Shown: positions 25,982-35,675, numbered from the stretch's first letter. The stretch: DNA of 64,000 bases from Bacteroides intestinalis DSM 17393 (GCF_000172175.1 NZ_ABJL02000008.1:1550001-1614000), one strand, 5' to 3'. The notes: a model not told the origin generated them from the sequence alone. Translations and numbers: made by a program.

Positions 25982-28120
25982 TTATTTAGTTTCTTTCTCT
26001 ATCCATTTACTGACCATCCTGCGTAACTCAAGTGGCGAAACAGGTTTGGTCAAAAAGTCATTGCAACCCACATTGAGTGCCAATGCCCTATCATCGTCAT
26101 AAGCAAATGCCGTAAGTGCAATGATGGGTACCCGGGCACCGCCTTCCCTTAACATAACGACTGTATCTATTCCGTTCATACCCGGCATCTTCATATCCAT
26201 AAATATAAGATCAGGAGATTGAGTATTGAAAAGCTCTATAGCCTCATTACCATCATGTGCTCTCAGCAAACGATAATCCTTTCTGAGAAGTGCCTCGATC
26301 AATAAATAGTTGCTGTCTATATCCTCGGCCACCAGAATCAGAGGTTTATAATTTCTTGAGATGATCTTTATAACCTGGTCACCACCCTTTATTACAGTAT
26401 CCGAGTCCAATGAGGCATCAAGTGTATATGGATGTGTGAACCAGAAACACGAACCTTCTCCTTCACGGGATTCTACTCCAATCTCTCCTCCCATTCGCTC
26501 TACCAAACTCTGGCATATAGACAATCCAAGACCAGCACCTTGCGAAAATGAGTCGAGTTTTACAAAACGATTGAAAATCTCATGCTGCTGTTCAGCAGGA
26601 ATACCCTTACCGGTATCCGTCACACAGAAACGCACCTGAGTGTCATTTTCCAATCTATAGGAAAGAGTAACCGATCCCTTGGTCGTAAATTTCAAGGCAT
26701 TCGTTACGAAATTAGAAAGTACCTGCATGATTCGGTTCTTGTCGGCATCAACCATTATCTGTGGTGAGCTTTCGTCAAAACACAGTACTACCGCTTCCTC
26801 ATGTTTTTTGTGTGAACAAGTGGAAATTACCTCACGGCAAAGTCGGGGTAAATCCACCCTTGTTATAGTGAGTTCCACCGTACCGGCCTCTATTTTAGAA
26901 ATATCCAAAATGTCAGAAATAAGGTTGAGCAACAGTTCGTTGTTCTCCTCTACTAAAGACATATACGATTCACGCTCATCATCATCGGCTTCGGCAAGCA
27001 AGCTCGAGAAGCCCACAATAGCATTCAGAGGAGTACGTATTTCGTGGCTCATATTAGCAAGGAATGCCGATTTTAGCCTATCTGATTCTTCTGCTTTTTC
27101 CTTAGCCTGAATCAACTCCAATTCTACCTGCTTACGGGTAGTGATATCAGTAGCCAATTCCATGATTGCCCATCGTCCGTCGAGCCACTTTATCGCCATA
27201 CTCTGAATGGTATACCAGCGTTCGGTAACGGGATTGTAGTCTTCCCAGAAATGAACACCTGTGAACTTACGGTTGGCATCGAGTAACTGTGGTTTCGGGC
27301 AATGCGCACACAAACCATTCAGTCCTGCATTCAGCATTTTCCAGCATTCTGCATTTTCCGAAACCTGTCCGGCTTCTTCGCGGAAAGGTTTGTTTGCAAA
27401 GAGTACCTTCTGTGTATCATAATCGCAAACAAAAATATTGGCATTGATGTTATCCAATACCTTTTGCATAGTTCGTTGAGACAATTGCAGAGACGTTTCT
27501 ACCTGCCAGCGTTTTGTAGCAGTGGATACAATTTGCGATATTTGACTCATTAACTCCACGTCCTTTTCATCCCACTGCTTATTCCAGCAGAAGTTAAATG
27601 ACAGGAAACCGAAATGCACCCCTAACTGCGACAGAGGAAAAACGGCAATGGCTTTTACACCCTGTACTTCGAGCATCTGGGTAATAAAGGGATCGAGCGA
27701 ATAGATATCGGACGTACAGATGATATGATTCTTTTCGAGCATATCAAACCACGGCTTTCCCGCTTCAATGGTCATACTCCGCAGGTAATCTATGGCCGGC
27801 TCAATACCATCGTTGCACCATTCGTTGGTGCATCCGTATGTGACCCCGTCAAGATGGTTTTCCCATGTTGCCAATCGGTCAACACCGGTATAACGGCCTA
27901 TTTCAGCAAGTGCCATATTCATGGCTGTAGGTATATCCGGTTCCAGTTGTAATATTTGCAACACTTTTATGAATAATGCCTGCCGCCGGTTGGTTGCTTC
28001 CAGATTCTCTTGAATGGCAATCAGGTCCTTAGATTTTTCTTCGACCATTTGTTCGAGCCGGTTACGGTACTGTTCCAGTTCCATGCCGACTCCTTCTTGT
28101 TCGGAATCAGTAGATTTCAT
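25982..28120 (-). CDS. Cytoplasmic hybrid sensor histidine kinase (coiled coil, GAF, PAS, kinase, receiver)
   Basis: 712 residues without any membrane segment. An N-terminal coiled coil (about 13-50) leads to a GAF-like domain (about 55-205), a PAS domain (about 210-335, with two Cys pairs in CWKMLNAGLNGLCAHCPKP), a HisKA box (FLANMSHEIRTPLNAIV), an ATPase domain (NFVTNALKF, DTGKGIP, GAGLGLSI) and a C-terminal receiver with phosphoacceptor Asp in FMDMKMPG. There is no DNA-binding output, so it probably passes phosphate to another protein. The Cys-rich PAS segment may bind a cofactor, which is a guess. An internal Met at residue 13 is an alternative start. Confidence 0.92.
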   Translation of the reverse strand: MKSTDSEQEGVGMELEQYRNRLEQMVEEKSKDLIAIQENLEATNRRQALFIKVLQILQLEPDIPTAMNMALAEIGRYTGVDRLATWENHLDGVTYGCTNEWCNDGIEPAIDYLRSMTIEAGKPWFDMLEKNHIICTSDIYSLDPFITQMLEVQGVKAIAVFPLSQLGVHFGFLSFNFCWNKQWDEKDVELMSQISQIVSTATKRWQVETSLQLSQRTMQKVLDNINANIFVCDYDTQKVLFANKPFREEAGQVSENAECWKMLNAGLNGLCAHCPKPQLLDANRKFTGVHFWEDYNPVTERWYTIQSMAIKWLDGRWAIMELATDITTRKQVELELIQAKEKAEESDRLKSAFLANMSHEIRTPLNAIVGFSSLLAEADDDERESYMSLVEENNELLLNLISDILDISKIEAGTVELTITRVDLPRLCREVISTCSHKKHEEAVVLCFDESSPQIMVDADKNRIMQVLSNFVTNALKFTTKGSVTLSYRLENDTQVRFCVTDTGKGIPAEQQHEIFNRFVKLDSFSQGAGLGLSICQSLVERMGGEIGVESREGEGSCFWFTHPYTLDASLDSDTVIKGGDQVIKIISRNYKPLILVAEDIDSNYLLIEALLRKDYRLLRAHDGNEAIELFNTQSPDLIFMDMKMPGMNGIDTVVMLREGGARVPIIALTAFAYDDDRALALNVGCNDFLTKPVSPLELRRMVSKWIEKETK

Positions 28121-28188
28121 ACGAGATTTATTGAGATAAATTAAATATAATGATTAATTGTTCTCTGCCGAGATACACCTTATATTTT

Positions 28189-28230
28189 GCAAATATATAG
28201 TTTTATTTGGCAAATATATGGTTTTATTCT
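28189..28230. repeat. Two tandem 21-bp units, each with a -7-like box
   Basis: GCAAATATATAGTTTTATTT recurs with one change 21 bases later. On the minus strand each unit contains TATATTTG (28190-28197 and 28211-28218), a match to the Bacteroides -7 box in the right place to drive the hybrid kinase. Whether one or both act as promoters is not known. Confidence 0.55.
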
Positions 28231-28330
28231 ACAATTTAAGAAAATCTTCTTAAAAACGGTATTTTACCTAAAAGGCTAATAATCGAAAGCTTATCGAAGC
28301 ACTCAGAATATCCCCCTTTTGATAGTAATA

Positions 28331-28361
28331 TTGCAATATCCAAAAGAAATACCTATCTTTG
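28331..28361 (+). promoter_or_regulatory. Bacteroides promoter of the ABC-F gene
   Basis: TTGC at 28331-28334 and TATCTTTG at 28354-28361 form a good -33/-7 pair. The predicted transcript start lies about 20 bases before a five-codon leader and over 200 bases before the ABC-F start, so the mRNA has a long leader. Confidence 0.7.
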
Positions 28362-28386
28362 CACCCACTAACTAATAATTACTACG

Positions 28387-28404
28387 ATGAGAATTTCCAA
28401 GTAA
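28387..28404 (+). CDS. Five-residue leader peptide MRISK
   Basis: ATG AGA ATT TCC AAG TAA directly downstream of the promoter and immediately followed by the left arm of the leader hairpin at 28405. Its position fits a leader whose translation senses ribosome stalling. The coding call is an inference from context only; any five-codon frame can arise by chance. Confidence 0.4.
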   Translation: MRISK

Positions 28405-28579
28405 AGACAAACATTTCGGTAAACATCACTTTTTACATGCTTTATAATTCAGAACGCTGAGCATCACAAACGTGAATGTTTAGCCAATACTGTGTTTGTC
28501 TATTCCCTCCACAATCGAGATTTTATTGTATCCAAAGCACTTTTTGGTACAGTGTATTCACCTCTTTAAACACAGTATT
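28405..28579 (+). promoter_or_regulatory. Candidate attenuator with mutually exclusive stems upstream of the ABC-F gene
   Basis: Stem 1: 28405-28413 (AGACAAACA) pairs with 28493-28501, with an inner arm of 28420-28429 against 28472-28482. Stem 2: 28486-28497 (AATACTGTGTTT) pairs perfectly over 12 bp with 28568-28579, ending four bases before the ATG at 28584. Bases 28493-28497 are used in both, so the stems compete. Stem 2 would bury the start region. Ribosome-mediated attenuation of this kind is known for several antibiotic-resistance ABC-F genes in Firmicutes. Confidence 0.5.
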
Positions 28580-28583
28580 TACC

Positions 28584-30185
28584 ATGAGTATTATTATCAG
28601 AGATCTTAGTTATGTCCATTCCGACAAAGAAGTCTTATTCCAACATTTGAACCTTGTTATCAACCCGGGAGATAAAATGGCGCTAACCGGAAACAACGGT
28701 TGCGGAAAATCCACTTTAATGCGGATTATTGCAGGTGATTTATCTGCTACAACCGGAACGGTCAGCCACCCGGAACATCTCTATTATGTGCCTCAACATT
28801 TCGGGCAATATGATGACCGAACCATTGCACAGGCTTTAAGAATAGATGGCAAACTGGAAGCCTTGCATGCCATCCTGAACGGAGATGTATCCGAAAAGCA
28901 TTTTGCCACACTGAATGATGACTGGAATATTGAAGAACGTGCCCAAGCTGCCCTGTCGGCCTGGGGAATGAATGACATTCCCCTCTCCCGTCTGATGGAC
29001 GGATTAAGCGGGGGAGAAAAAACGCGTATCTTCCTCGCCGGCATGGAATTACATTCACCTGTCGCTATTCTGCTGGATGAGCCAACAAACCATCTGGACG
29101 CAATGGGGCGGCAACGGTTATATGACTTTGTACGGCGCACTCCGGCCATTGTACTCGTCATCAGCCATGACCGCGCCTTACTAAACCGGTTACCTGCCAT
29201 TTGTGAATTATCCTCTAACGGACTAACTTTCTATGGCGGCAATTACGATTTCTTTAAGGAGCAAAAGGGAATCCAACTGAATGCCCTGCAAGAGCAACTG
29301 GAAGAAAAACAAAAAGCCCTGCGGCTTGCCCGGAAAACTGCCCGTGAATTGGCGGAACAAAAGGCAAAACAGAATGTACGGGGCGAAAAGGCCGCCATCA
29401 AAAAAGGCATCCCCCGCATTATGATGGGTGCCATGAAAAACAGAGCAGAAGTAAGTACCAATAAACTAAAAAGTGTACATACCGAGAAAGCAGAAAAGCT
29501 ACAGCAGGATATGCAAAACATAAAAAGTACTCTTCCCCTTGCAGAGAAACTAAAAACAAACTTCAATGCCTCCACTCTGCACGAAGGTAAAATATTGGCT
29601 ACTGCAAAAGAAATGAACTTTCAATATCCGGATGTTCCCCACCCCATGTGGACAACACCGTTAAGCTTTCAGTTACGGAGTGGCGACCGCTTCTATATTG
29701 AAGGCAATAACGGCAGTGGTAAAACTACATTGCTAAAGCTGATTTGCGGCGAACTCGCTGCCGTCAACGGAACACTCGACCGCATTGATTTCAGCACTGT
29801 TTATCTGGATCAGGAATACTCTCTTATCCATAATGAATATAGCATTCTGGAACAGGCGGACCATTTCAACCGTCGTCATCTACCGGAGCATGAACTGAAA
29901 ACGATATTGAACCGTTACCTTTTTCCAGTAGCTACATGGAACAAGCCTTGCAAATTGCTTAGTGGTGGAGAAAAGATGCGTCTCTCCTTTTGTTGTCTGA
30001 TGATTGCAGATAATACCCCGGATGTTTTCATACTGGACGAACCGACCAATAATCTGGATATTGAAAGCATCGAGATTATTACGGCAACCATCCGGGACTA
30101 TACAGGAACGGTGATTGCCATATCACATGATAAGGAATTCCTGAAAGAAATAAACTGTAAATCATGGGTTAAGTTAGAAAGATAG
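28584..30185 (+). CDS. ABC-F family ATPase (ribosome-associated, possible antibiotic resistance)
   Basis: 533 residues with two complete nucleotide-binding domains and no membrane segment, the ABC-F layout. The first has GNNGCGKST, LSGGEKTR and LLDEPTNHLD; the second GNNGSGKTT, LSGGEKMR and ILDEPTNNLD. The inter-domain linker (about 240-330) is helical and strongly basic. ABC-F proteins bind the ribosomal E site; some eject macrolides, lincosamides or related drugs, others help translation. The start is set at the Met that opens MSIIIRDL, where family members begin; an in-frame extension to 28476 adds 36 residues without family character. The structured leader favours a drug-inducible resistance role, which is inference. 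Confidence 0.88.
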   Translation: MSIIIRDLSYVHSDKEVLFQHLNLVINPGDKMALTGNNGCGKSTLMRIIAGDLSATTGTVSHPEHLYYVPQHFGQYDDRTIAQALRIDGKLEALHAILNGDVSEKHFATLNDDWNIEERAQAALSAWGMNDIPLSRLMDGLSGGEKTRIFLAGMELHSPVAILLDEPTNHLDAMGRQRLYDFVRRTPAIVLVISHDRALLNRLPAICELSSNGLTFYGGNYDFFKEQKGIQLNALQEQLEEKQKALRLARKTARELAEQKAKQNVRGEKAAIKKGIPRIMMGAMKNRAEVSTNKLKSVHTEKAEKLQQDMQNIKSTLPLAEKLKTNFNASTLHEGKILATAKEMNFQYPDVPHPMWTTPLSFQLRSGDRFYIEGNNGSGKTTLLKLICGELAAVNGTLDRIDFSTVYLDQEYSLIHNEYSILEQADHFNRRHLPEHELKTILNRYLFPVATWNKPCKLLSGGEKMRLSFCCLMIADNTPDVFILDEPTNNLDIESIEIITATIRDYTGTVIAISHDKEFLKEINCKSWVKLER

Positions 30186-30198
30186 TAAGTATAGAAAA

Positions 30199-30220
30199 AG
30201 CAGAGCAAGCTTTAGCTGCT
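30199..30220 (+). terminator. Possible terminator after the ABC-F gene
   Basis: A short hairpin with AGCAG/CTGCT outer pairs around an AGCAAGCTTTAG loop, 14 bases after the stop. There is no real T-run, so this is weak. Confidence 0.3.
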
Positions 30221-30288
30221 ATTTCCGAGTTTCGTCTACAAACCCATCCGGTTCGTCTCAAATAAAAAAGTAACGCATAGCAGAGACC

Positions 30289-30296
30289 TATCTTTG
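30289..30296 (+). promoter_or_regulatory. -7 box of the TonB-dependent receptor gene
   Basis: TATCTTTG matches TAnnTTTG and lies 26 bases before the receptor start. No clear -33 element was seen. Confidence 0.6.
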
Positions 30297-30321
30297 TCGC
30301 ATTAAACAAAAAACGATAAAG

Positions 30322-32715
30322 ATGGATAAAACTAAAGTATTAGTAATAGCCGCATTACTAATTTCAATTTGCTCTTTCGGAAAGGAAATATCTAATATCC
30401 CCGGACAAGCATCAGTCGATGATGAGAATATCCCACAAAGTAGTGGGCGCCCTGTACAAACACTACGAGGAGTGGTTAATGACCGGGCGTCGGGGCATCC
30501 TATCCCTTATGCAACGATACAGTTGACGGACATTCCGGGTTTAGGGATGATGTGCGATAGTCTCGGACGTTTCGCACTTCCCAAAGTTCCGGTAGGCCGC
30601 CATTCCGTGCAGGCTTCGTTTATGGGATACGAGCCGGCAACCGTACGGGAGATTCTGGTGACTTCCGCTAAAGAAGTTTATCTGGAAATAGCTTTGCAGG
30701 AAAGCGTAAACGAACTGAGCGAAGTAGTGGTGCATGCACACAACCGGAACGAAGCAATGAATAAAATGGCTGTCGCAGGAGCACGTATGCTCAGTGTAGA
30801 GGAAGCAAGCCGCTATGCAGGCGGATTTGATGATCCGGCCCGACTGGTTGCCTCATTTGCCGGAGTAACGCCAAGCGTTTCCAATAATGGTATATCCATC
30901 CACGGCAATGCACCGCATTTATTGCAGTGGCGACTGGAAGATGTGGAAATTCCAAACCCAAACCATTTCGCAGATATCGCCACTTTGGGAGGTGGAATTC
31001 TGTCCTCACTCAGTGCACAGGTTTTAGGAAACTCCGACTTCTTCACGGGTGCTTTTCCGGCAGAATACGGCAATGCCGTTTCCGGTGTCTTCGACATGAA
31101 GCTACGCAACGGGAACAACCAACGAAATGAAAATACATTCCAGGTAGGCATCATGGGAATAGATTTCGCTTCCGAAGGTCCGTTAAGCAAGAAACATAAA
31201 GCCTCATATATCTTCAATTACCGCTACTCCACTACGGGACTACTGAACGTTGACTTAGGTGGAAAGATGGACTATCAGGACCTGAACTTCAAACTAAACT
31301 TCCCCACCCGCCATGCAGGTACCTTTGCCGTATGGGGTACTGCATTGCTTGACAAATACAAAAGTTCACTCGAAGAGAATCCGGATAAATGGGATTACCT
31401 GGAAGATGCCGGACAGGGGCGTTCCACCCAGTACATGGCAGCCGGAGGTGTTACCCATCGCTACTTCTTTAATGAAAACACCTTACTGAAAACCACACTT
31501 GCCGGAACTTATTCCGACCAAGAGGCCATTCAAACCACTTACGACAGAGAATTTAATTCTTCACCTTACATCGAACAGAACAGCAGTAACACGAACCTGA
31601 TACTGACTTCGTCACTGAACCGGAAAGTAAGCAACCGTTTTACCAACAAAACCGGATTCACCTTTACACAAATGTTCTACAATATGAATTTCGAGCTTGC
31701 TCCATTCATCGATCAACCGTTGGAAACAATCTCAAAAGGAGATGGAAACACCAGCCTGATTTCAGCCTACAACAGCTCTGCATGGGGAATAAACGACAAA
31801 CTAAGCCTGAACTTCGGATTGCACGGCCAACTGCTCACGCTAAATAACCGCTGGACCCTTGAACCCCGCACCAGCCTGAAATGGCAAACCAATGCCCGAA
31901 CTTCCTTTGCTTTGGCTTACGGTATGTACAGCCGTATGGAAAAGATGGACGTTTACTTCGTAAAGACGCAAAGCACCGGTGACCGGTCAGTAAACAAAAA
32001 CCTCGATTTTACCAAAGCACACCATCTGATGCTTTCATTCGCCTATAAGGTTTCAGAAAATATAAGCTTGAAAGTGGAACCTTACATTCAGTTTCTATAC
32101 GATGTACCCGTCATGCGCGACAGCTCCTTTTCGGTACTTAACCGAGATGAATTCTTCGTGGAAAACGCTTTAGTGAACAAAGGACGAGGACGCAACTTCG
32201 GTGTAGACTTCACTTGGGAACGGGCACTGAACAAAGGACTCTATTATATGATAACCGCTTCCCTGTTCGATTCCCGTTATTGCGGTGGCGATGGTATCTG
32301 GCACAACACACGCTTCAACCGGAAATATGTATTGAACGGACTGATCGGTAAAGAGTGGATGCTGGGACGCAACAAACAAAACATTCTCAGTGTCAACCTG
32401 AAGCTTACCCTGCAAAGTGGAGAACGCTATGCTCCGATAGATGTGGAAGCAACGATGGCCCACCCCGACAAAGAAGTGCAGTATGATGAAACGCGGGCAT
32501 ATTCCATTCAACGCTCTCCGATGCTGATTGGCAATTATACGGTAAGCTACCGCATCAATAAACGCCGTGTATCTCATGAATTCTCCGTGAAAGGCCTCAA
32601 CTTTACAGGCAGCAAAGAGTTCATTCAGCACCTCTATAACATAAAAACAGGAAAGATAGAGGCAAGTGAACAGAAAACCGGTCTGACCAATATCAGCTAC
32701 AAAATAGAGTTTTAA
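30322..32715 (+). CDS. TonB-dependent outer-membrane receptor
   Basis: 797 residues. A signal peptide (about 1-20) is followed by a carboxypeptidase-regulatory-like beta-sandwich (about 48-135: LRGVVNDRASGHPIPYATI to LQESVNELSEVVV), a plug domain (about 145-270) and a 22-strand-type barrel ending in the aromatic NISYKIEF. It lacks the long SusC-type N-terminal organisation and has no SusD partner, so it is not a classical glycan-import locus. It precedes three signalling genes by 52 bases, which suggests that it supplies a substrate or signal to that system, or is controlled by it. The ligand is unknown. Confidence 0.92.
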   Translation: MDKTKVLVIAALLISICSFGKEISNIPGQASVDDENIPQSSGRPVQTLRGVVNDRASGHPIPYATIQLTDIPGLGMMCDSLGRFALPKVPVGRHSVQASFMGYEPATVREILVTSAKEVYLEIALQESVNELSEVVVHAHNRNEAMNKMAVAGARMLSVEEASRYAGGFDDPARLVASFAGVTPSVSNNGISIHGNAPHLLQWRLEDVEIPNPNHFADIATLGGGILSSLSAQVLGNSDFFTGAFPAEYGNAVSGVFDMKLRNGNNQRNENTFQVGIMGIDFASEGPLSKKHKASYIFNYRYSTTGLLNVDLGGKMDYQDLNFKLNFPTRHAGTFAVWGTALLDKYKSSLEENPDKWDYLEDAGQGRSTQYMAAGGVTHRYFFNENTLLKTTLAGTYSDQEAIQTTYDREFNSSPYIEQNSSNTNLILTSSLNRKVSNRFTNKTGFTFTQMFYNMNFELAPFIDQPLETISKGDGNTSLISAYNSSAWGINDKLSLNFGLHGQLLTLNNRWTLEPRTSLKWQTNARTSFALAYGMYSRMEKMDVYFVKTQSTGDRSVNKNLDFTKAHHLMLSFAYKVSENISLKVEPYIQFLYDVPVMRDSSFSVLNRDEFFVENALVNKGRGRNFGVDFTWERALNKGLYYMITASLFDSRYCGGDGIWHNTRFNRKYVLNGLIGKEWMLGRNKQNILSVNLKLTLQSGERYAPIDVEATMAHPDKEVQYDETRAYSIQRSPMLIGNYTVSYRINKRRVSHEFSVKGLNFTGSKEFIQHLYNIKTGKIEASEQKTGLTNISYKIEF

Positions 32716-32767
32716 TTCAGGATAATCCAGTGTTTTATATGAATTTATTCTATCTTCGTCACCTCAA

Positions 32768-33856
32768 ATGAGAGATACTCCCATGAAAGTAATACCAATT
32801 ATAGGCAATGATGATTCTTTTCTATACCGCTTCCTCGTCAGCTCACGCTTCCGGGTAGCCAGACATACCACTGTCGTCGTGGCACTGTTTGTCATAGCCT
32901 GTAATCTGGTATTATTCAGCTGTCAGGGTTATATAGAGATGTTGGGAAAGTGGATCTATCTTCTCATCTTCAACATGTTTCTGCTCTACGGTGGCATTTT
33001 TTATTTCAATTTGCTCTATCTGGTGCCCCGTTACTTGCTCAAACAAAGATATCTGACGTATATTCTTTCCCTATCAGGTGCTTTAATCATAGTTTTTATT
33101 TTTCAAGCTACACAGGAGTATATTGTATCCGATATCTTCTCTGTACCTAATATTTACGTGGGATATTCTAAGGTGGCATTTGTTATGGATTATCTTTCCT
33201 CTTTCCCATTAACCCTTCTCAGCATCATGGGCGGCGGTATGACTGTCTTGTTGCGGCTCTGGATACTGGAAAACCAACGGGTGATGCAACTAGAAAAAAT
33301 CAGGTTACAGTCCGAAATAGAACATCTGAAAGAACAAATTAGCCCCTCCATGTTATTCCGGGTACTCCACTATTCAGGAGAACAGGCACTGGTAAATCCG
33401 GGAAAAGCGTCGGAAATGTTAATGAAACTGAGCCAGATACTCCGTTATCAGTTGTATGACTGTAACCGGGAGAAAGTGCTGCTAAATACGGAAATCAAAT
33501 TCCTTTCCAATTATCTGGAACTGGAACAACTTGTTTCGAATAAATTTGATTTCCACATGAGTGCCTCGGGAGAGACAGGGCGTACATTTGTATTCCCATT
33601 GCTCTTTATACCTTTTATCCAGTACACAGTAAAGCAAATAGAAATTCAGGAAGAACAATCCGCATCCATTGAAATTCATTTGCAAGCGGAAGATGAGACC
33701 ATTCTGTTCAACTGTCAGGTATCCATGCCTTGCCTGGAACCGGAGCAGGAATTGAATAAAATCCGGCAACGCCTCGATTTGCAATACGGTGAGAATTACC
33801 GGTTGGAATTAACCGGCCAGAACATCCAGCTTGAATTGAAAGGAGGTGGAAAATGA
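32768..33856 (+). CDS. LytS-type membrane pseudokinase
   Basis: 362 residues with four membrane segments (about 35-55, 65-90, 98-120, 138-160), then a coiled stretch and a degenerate His_kinase/ATPase domain. Where intact relatives have NPHFLFN this one reads SPSMLFR, with Ser194 in place of the phosphoacceptor His. The N-box FVENAVKH is FIQYTVKQ and the Gly-rich GGIGLTNI box is absent. It should neither bind ATP normally nor autophosphorylate. Its stop overlaps the start of the intact kinase by four bases (ATGA), so the two are made together and may form a heterodimer. A second Met at residue 6 is an alternative start. Confidence 0.85.
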   Translation: MRDTPMKVIPIIGNDDSFLYRFLVSSRFRVARHTTVVVALFVIACNLVLFSCQGYIEMLGKWIYLLIFNMFLLYGGIFYFNLLYLVPRYLLKQRYLTYILSLSGALIIVFIFQATQEYIVSDIFSVPNIYVGYSKVAFVMDYLSSFPLTLLSIMGGGMTVLLRLWILENQRVMQLEKIRLQSEIEHLKEQISPSMLFRVLHYSGEQALVNPGKASEMLMKLSQILRYQLYDCNREKVLLNTEIKFLSNYLELEQLVSNKFDFHMSASGETGRTFVFPLLFIPFIQYTVKQIEIQEEQSASIEIHLQAEDETILFNCQVSMPCLEPEQELNKIRQRLDLQYGENYRLELTGQNIQLELKGGGK

Positions 33857-34905
33857 TTAATAACCGTTTTACCAGTTTCCTGCTTGCTCCACGTTACCGT
33901 ACGGCAAGACATTTGTTTCTGCAATTCGTAGTGTTTATGATTACAGTGAACATACTCTGGAATGTCCCCATGCGTCCCCTCAGTTTCCCTCAAAGGTTAT
34001 TGGGATGGACCATCTATTTCATTTCCATTGATGCAGTTTTCTATATCAATCTTTACTGGCTATTCCCTCGCTTCCTGCTGAAAAACCGCCTGTTGATATA
34101 TGCGCTCGGTGTGTCCGGAGTAAGTCTGATAGTCATTATAGCTGTAGCTATATTCCAAATTTTCACCATCGACATTTCAGTGCCCGCATCCGATAACAAT
34201 CTGTTGCCTATCGTGGTAAATGCCATATCGGGAGTATTGGCCATGGGATTTACCGTAGCCGGGATGCCCGCCATACTCCTGCTTCGTCACTGGATGCTCT
34301 ATAATCAGCGGGTAGATGAAATTCAATCTACTACCTTGCATTCTGAGTTGAGATTTCTCAAAAATCAGATAAATCCGCACTTTCTGTTCAATATGCTGAA
34401 TAATGCCAATGTACTCATTCGGAAAAATCCCGCGGAGGCATCCAAAGTCTTATTCAAACTGGAAGATTTATTGCGTTACCAGATGAATGATAACTTCCGC
34501 GAACATGTACCTCTCCGCTCCGATATCCATTTCCTGAACGACTATCTGAATCTGGAAAAGGTACGGCGCGATCACTTTGATTACAATATCACAGAGGAAG
34601 GTAATATCGATGCCATACAATTACCGGCTTTGCTATTCATTCCCTTTGTAGAGAATGCGGTGAAACATAATTTCGACAGCGAACATCCGTCATACGTTCA
34701 CCTTTTCTTTAAGGTCGAGGATAATCAATTGGAATTCCAGTGTGAGAACTCCAAGCCTGCCGTAGCAACAGGCAAAAGCCATGTGGGGGGAATCGGACTA
34801 ACTAATATCCGACGCCGGCTTGAGCTCCTATACCTCGGTCGCTATTTACTGGAAGTAGCCGAGACAGAAAATAAGTATGTAGTAATTTTAAAACTGGATT
34901 TATGA
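33853..34905 (+). CDS. LytS-type sensor histidine kinase
   Basis: 350 residues, the same four-segment membrane topology as the preceding pseudokinase, to which it is clearly related. Here the catalytic parts are intact: phosphoacceptor His176 in INPHFLFN, N-box FVENAVKHN and Gly-rich box GGIGLTNIRRR. It should autophosphorylate and pass phosphate to the LytTR regulator whose start overlaps its last codons by four bases. The signal is unknown; the receptor upstream is a candidate. Confidence 0.93.
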   Translation: MINNRFTSFLLAPRYRTARHLFLQFVVFMITVNILWNVPMRPLSFPQRLLGWTIYFISIDAVFYINLYWLFPRFLLKNRLLIYALGVSGVSLIVIIAVAIFQIFTIDISVPASDNNLLPIVVNAISGVLAMGFTVAGMPAILLLRHWMLYNQRVDEIQSTTLHSELRFLKNQINPHFLFNMLNNANVLIRKNPAEASKVLFKLEDLLRYQMNDNFREHVPLRSDIHFLNDYLNLEKVRRDHFDYNITEEGNIDAIQLPALLFIPFVENAVKHNFDSEHPSYVHLFFKVEDNQLEFQCENSKPAVATGKSHVGGIGLTNIRRRLELLYLGRYLLEVAETENKYVVILKLDL

Positions 34906-35624
34906 ATTGTATTATAATAGATGATGAACCACTAGCACGCGAAGCCATGGAAATGCTGGTGCAAGAAAATAAAGAGCTTTGCTTACTGGGCATGTTCAAT
35001 AATGCCGTATCCGCCACACAGTTTATGGAAGAACATTCTGTCGACCTTATCTTTCTGGATATTCAGATGCCGGGTATCACCGGCATAGAGTTCGCACATA
35101 CCGTCTCCAAACGAACCCTCATCATCTTTACGACCGCCTATACGGAATATGCATTGGACAGCTATGAAGTCGATGCTATCGATTATCTGGTGAAGCCTAT
35201 AGAACCGGAACGCTTCCAAAAGGCAGTACAGAAAGCCCTCTCCTATCATTCATTATTGATGAAAGAGGAGAAAGAGGCCATTGAAACCAATGTTTCTTCC
35301 GAGTATTTCTTCGTGAAATCCGAACGGAAATACTTCAAAGTAAACTACACTGATATTCTCTTCATCGAAGGATTGAAAGACTATGTAATTCTTCAACTCC
35401 CGGAGCAGCGCATCATTACCCGCATGAATATGAAAGGCATCTCCGAGCTCCTGCCCCAGGATCTGTTCCTACGGGTAAACAAGTCCTATATCGTCAATAC
35501 CCGTCACATCGATTCATTTGATAACAATGACATTTACATAGGTAATTATGAGATTGCCATAGGTAACAGCTACCGCGATACATTCTTTGAAGAATTTCTA
35601 ATGAAAGGAAAAAGAAAAGAGTGA
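34902..35624 (+). CDS. LytTR-family response regulator
   Basis: 240 residues. The receiver domain (about 1-118) has DDEP, the phosphoacceptor Asp in LIFLDIQMPG, Thr in FTTAY and Lys in YLVKPI. The LytTR DNA-binding domain (about 135-235) includes FFVKSERKYFKV and FLRVNKSYIVN. It completes a four-gene unit with receptor, pseudokinase and kinase. Targets cannot be read from this window; the receptor gene upstream is a natural candidate. Confidence 0.95.
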   Translation: MNCIIIDDEPLAREAMEMLVQENKELCLLGMFNNAVSATQFMEEHSVDLIFLDIQMPGITGIEFAHTVSKRTLIIFTTAYTEYALDSYEVDAIDYLVKPIEPERFQKAVQKALSYHSLLMKEEKEAIETNVSSEYFFVKSERKYFKVNYTDILFIEGLKDYVILQLPEQRIITRMNMKGISELLPQDLFLRVNKSYIVNTRHIDSFDNNDIYIGNYEIAIGNSYRDTFFEEFLMKGKRKE

Positions 35625-35675
35625 TAAAGTGGTGAGGTGATAGAGTGTAAATTATCATTTTTCAAAATAATCACG

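Noticed and set aside
28476..28583. Longer N-terminus for the ABC-F protein from an ATG at 28476
   Set aside because: The extra residues are Cys- and Phe-rich without family similarity and lie across the predicted leader stems; the family start is at 28584.
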